A DNA stretch of 64,000 bases from a virus: IMG/VR virus record IMGVR_UViG_3300020442_000011, positions 48,001-112,000 of that record; one strand, written 5' to 3'. A program made the translations under genes and the position numbers. Positions within the stretch are counted from its first letter, which is position 1. Each line of letters begins with the position of its first letter. The notes below the pieces were generated by a model. That model had not been told where the DNA came from, searched no databases, and was given only the letters and a program-made list of their open reading frames with translations. Below are positions 62,774 to 64,000 of this stretch, one piece after another.

Positions 62774-64000
62774 ATGCTTAGTTATAACGGTACATTGGAC
62801 CACACGCGTTGGGACTCTAATACTCTACTACCTCAATTGGACCCACGTTACAATAACGTTGTTCCCAACATCGTATTTCACCCGCAGTTTAGCCAAGAAG
62901 TAGTTGCTATGGTGGCGGGTCAAATGCGCGTTCGTGCTGAGAGAGGGTTGAATAAATCGCCCCTACATAATGCGCTGTACAATCTTCTCTCTATGAACGG
63001 GTTCAATAACCAAGATTTTGCCAATGCGGTTTATTACGCGACCAACTTGGCAGCGTACATCATGTTCGATGGTCGCAGGGATCGCAATTATAGTTTTGAG
63101 CGAGCTTTGTCAATCGTCCTCAAAGGCTATATGGGGATGGTGATTGATAGCAACCCACATCTGTATCAGATAACGGACGCTAACATCACCGGTAATGTTC
63201 AGCAGAATTACCAAACATTCAAAGACGCACTCCGGGATGTTAATAACTACATGGCTGCCATCAACAATCAGCCACAGCAGGGGTATCAACAACCCCAGCA
63301 ACCGATGCATAACAGCGCATACAGTCAAGCCCAACAGCCCCGACAGGTTCAACAGCCAACACCTGTACGGAGCGCCCAGTTAAATGGTCCTCGCGTTGTA
63401 ACACCAGGTGCGGGTGGGTATAGTGACAACAATACGGTTGCCTACGCGCATTCTGCGGCTGATCAGCTGGCTCAACAAAGTAGTCAACAAATAAAAGAAT
63501 GGGGTACATCAAACCCCTCTAACATTGACGTGGAGAAGGTGAAAGCCATGGAAACCATCCCGGAACGTACTGATATCCCTAAGCATATTGATGAGGTGGT
63601 GTTCGACCCGCAGCATTATATGCCGGATCACTTCAACCTTAATCTAAAACGTCCTTATGACGTTATTCATATTCCGGGTGGTAGTCGCTTGGAGTTGGCC
63701 CATAAGAGTCGACTACGAATCACCAAAGACAATACCATCCTTTATGATTCCTGCGTCGATCCGACTGTTTTCTGCCACTATTTCCTTATTTGGGCAGATG
63801 GTACGATACAAGATTACTTTGCTCCCTGGGAAGAAGGTATGGAATATATAAAGCATGAGTTGGATGCAATGTTGCGTGGTGTCAACATCAAACCAAAAGG
63901 TGAAATGTTGACCAGCAGTCGCGTTGTGATCAACGGACATAAAGAAGCAATGACAGTCAGCCAAGTTAAGACAGAGTACGGTGACGACATTACTGAAAAT
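62774..64000 (+). CDS. Hypothetical protein with Gln/Pro-rich linker, partial (at least 409 aa)
   Basis: ATG 62774 with AAGGAG upstream; the frame is still open at the window end. Residues 1-155 are folded. Residues about 165-215 form a Gln/Pro/Tyr-rich linker (PQQGYQQPQQP) like the tail of the protein at 9038. A second folded region follows from about 260 (HIPGGSRLELA). It lies 20 bases after the candidate beta N-half. Function unknown. Confidence 0.85.
   Translation, partial: MLSYNGTLDHTRWDSNTLLPQLDPRYNNVVPNIVFHPQFSQEVVAMVAGQMRVRAERGLNKSPLHNALYNLLSMNGFNNQDFANAVYYATNLAAYIMFDGRRDRNYSFERALSIVLKGYMGMVIDSNPHLYQITDANITGNVQQNYQTFKDALRDVNNYMAAINNQPQQGYQQPQQPMHNSAYSQAQQPRQVQQPTPVRSAQLNGPRVVTPGAGGYSDNNTVAYAHSAADQLAQQSSQQIKEWGTSNPSNIDVEKVKAMETIPERTDIPKHIDEVVFDPQHYMPDHFNLNLKRPYDVIHIPGGSRLELAHKSRLRITKDNTILYDSCVDPTVFCHYFLIWADGTIQDYFAPWEEGMEYIKHELDAMLRGVNIKPKGEMLTSSRVVINGHKEAMTVSQVKTEYGDDITEN

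Overview
The window is a 64 kb piece of a jumbo bacteriophage related to Pseudomonas phage phiKZ (the nucleus-forming phage group). The evidence is gene content. There are split, multi-subunit RNA polymerase genes (separate halves of beta and beta'), a roughly 750-residue major capsid protein, and a cluster of inner-body (internal head) proteins carrying S/A/G-x-E processing-type motifs. Four sites match the phiKZ early promoter core TATATTAC. A DnaB-like helicase, an SF2 helicase, an SbcD-like nuclease and a family B polymerase fragment complete the picture. No tRNA, rRNA, CRISPR array or transposase was seen. Base composition is moderate, and the host cannot be named from the sequence beyond probably a gammaproteobacterium. 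phiKZ gene numbers quoted below are from memory and serve as synteny hints only.

Layout. Positions 1-632 hold the end of the beta' N-terminal half, interrupted by a 390-nt group I intron exactly between the codons for NAD and FDGD of the catalytic motif. Positions 642-10441 (+) hold small unknown genes, an SbcD-like phosphoesterase, an SSB-like protein, a candidate gp68-like fifth subunit of the non-virion RNA polymerase and two unknown proteins with disordered tails. Positions 10926-17076 (+) hold beta C-half, beta' C-half and an SF2 helicase. Positions 17133-20010 (-) hold a gene pair with a candidate -1 frameshift. Positions 20122-23422 (+) include a second, diverged beta' C-half, probably of the virion RNA polymerase. 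Positions 23541-26820 (-) hold an inner-body-like protein, an N4 gp49/Sf6 gp66-family protein and a zinc-protease-like protein. Positions 26903-29779 (+) hold the polymerase B fragment followed by a disturbed region. Positions 29918-33883 (-) and 33922-46088 (+) hold structural genes, including three inner-body paralogues. Positions 46098-53373 (+) are an accessory block of small membrane proteins, an HslV-like protein and a macrodomain protein, driven by early promoters. Positions 53441-55607 (-) hold the DnaB-like helicase and two small genes. Positions 55746-64000 (+) hold the capsid protein, a further early promoter, structural-type proteins, the candidate beta N-half and a gene running off the end.

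How it works together. The injected virion polymerase (one subunit visible here) would read the TATATTAC promoters. The non-virion polymerase, of which candidates for all five subunits (beta'N, gp68-like, betaC, beta'C, betaN) lie in this window, would then transcribe later genes including capsid and inner-body genes. Genes are packed tightly, with many start/stop overlaps, and most strand changes or unit ends carry strong hairpin terminators.

The most unusual items are the intron in the RNA polymerase active-site codons, the T8 frameshift site, the polymerase B open frame that resumes in frame after a TAG as a separate conserved domain, and the hairpin that begins each early leader.
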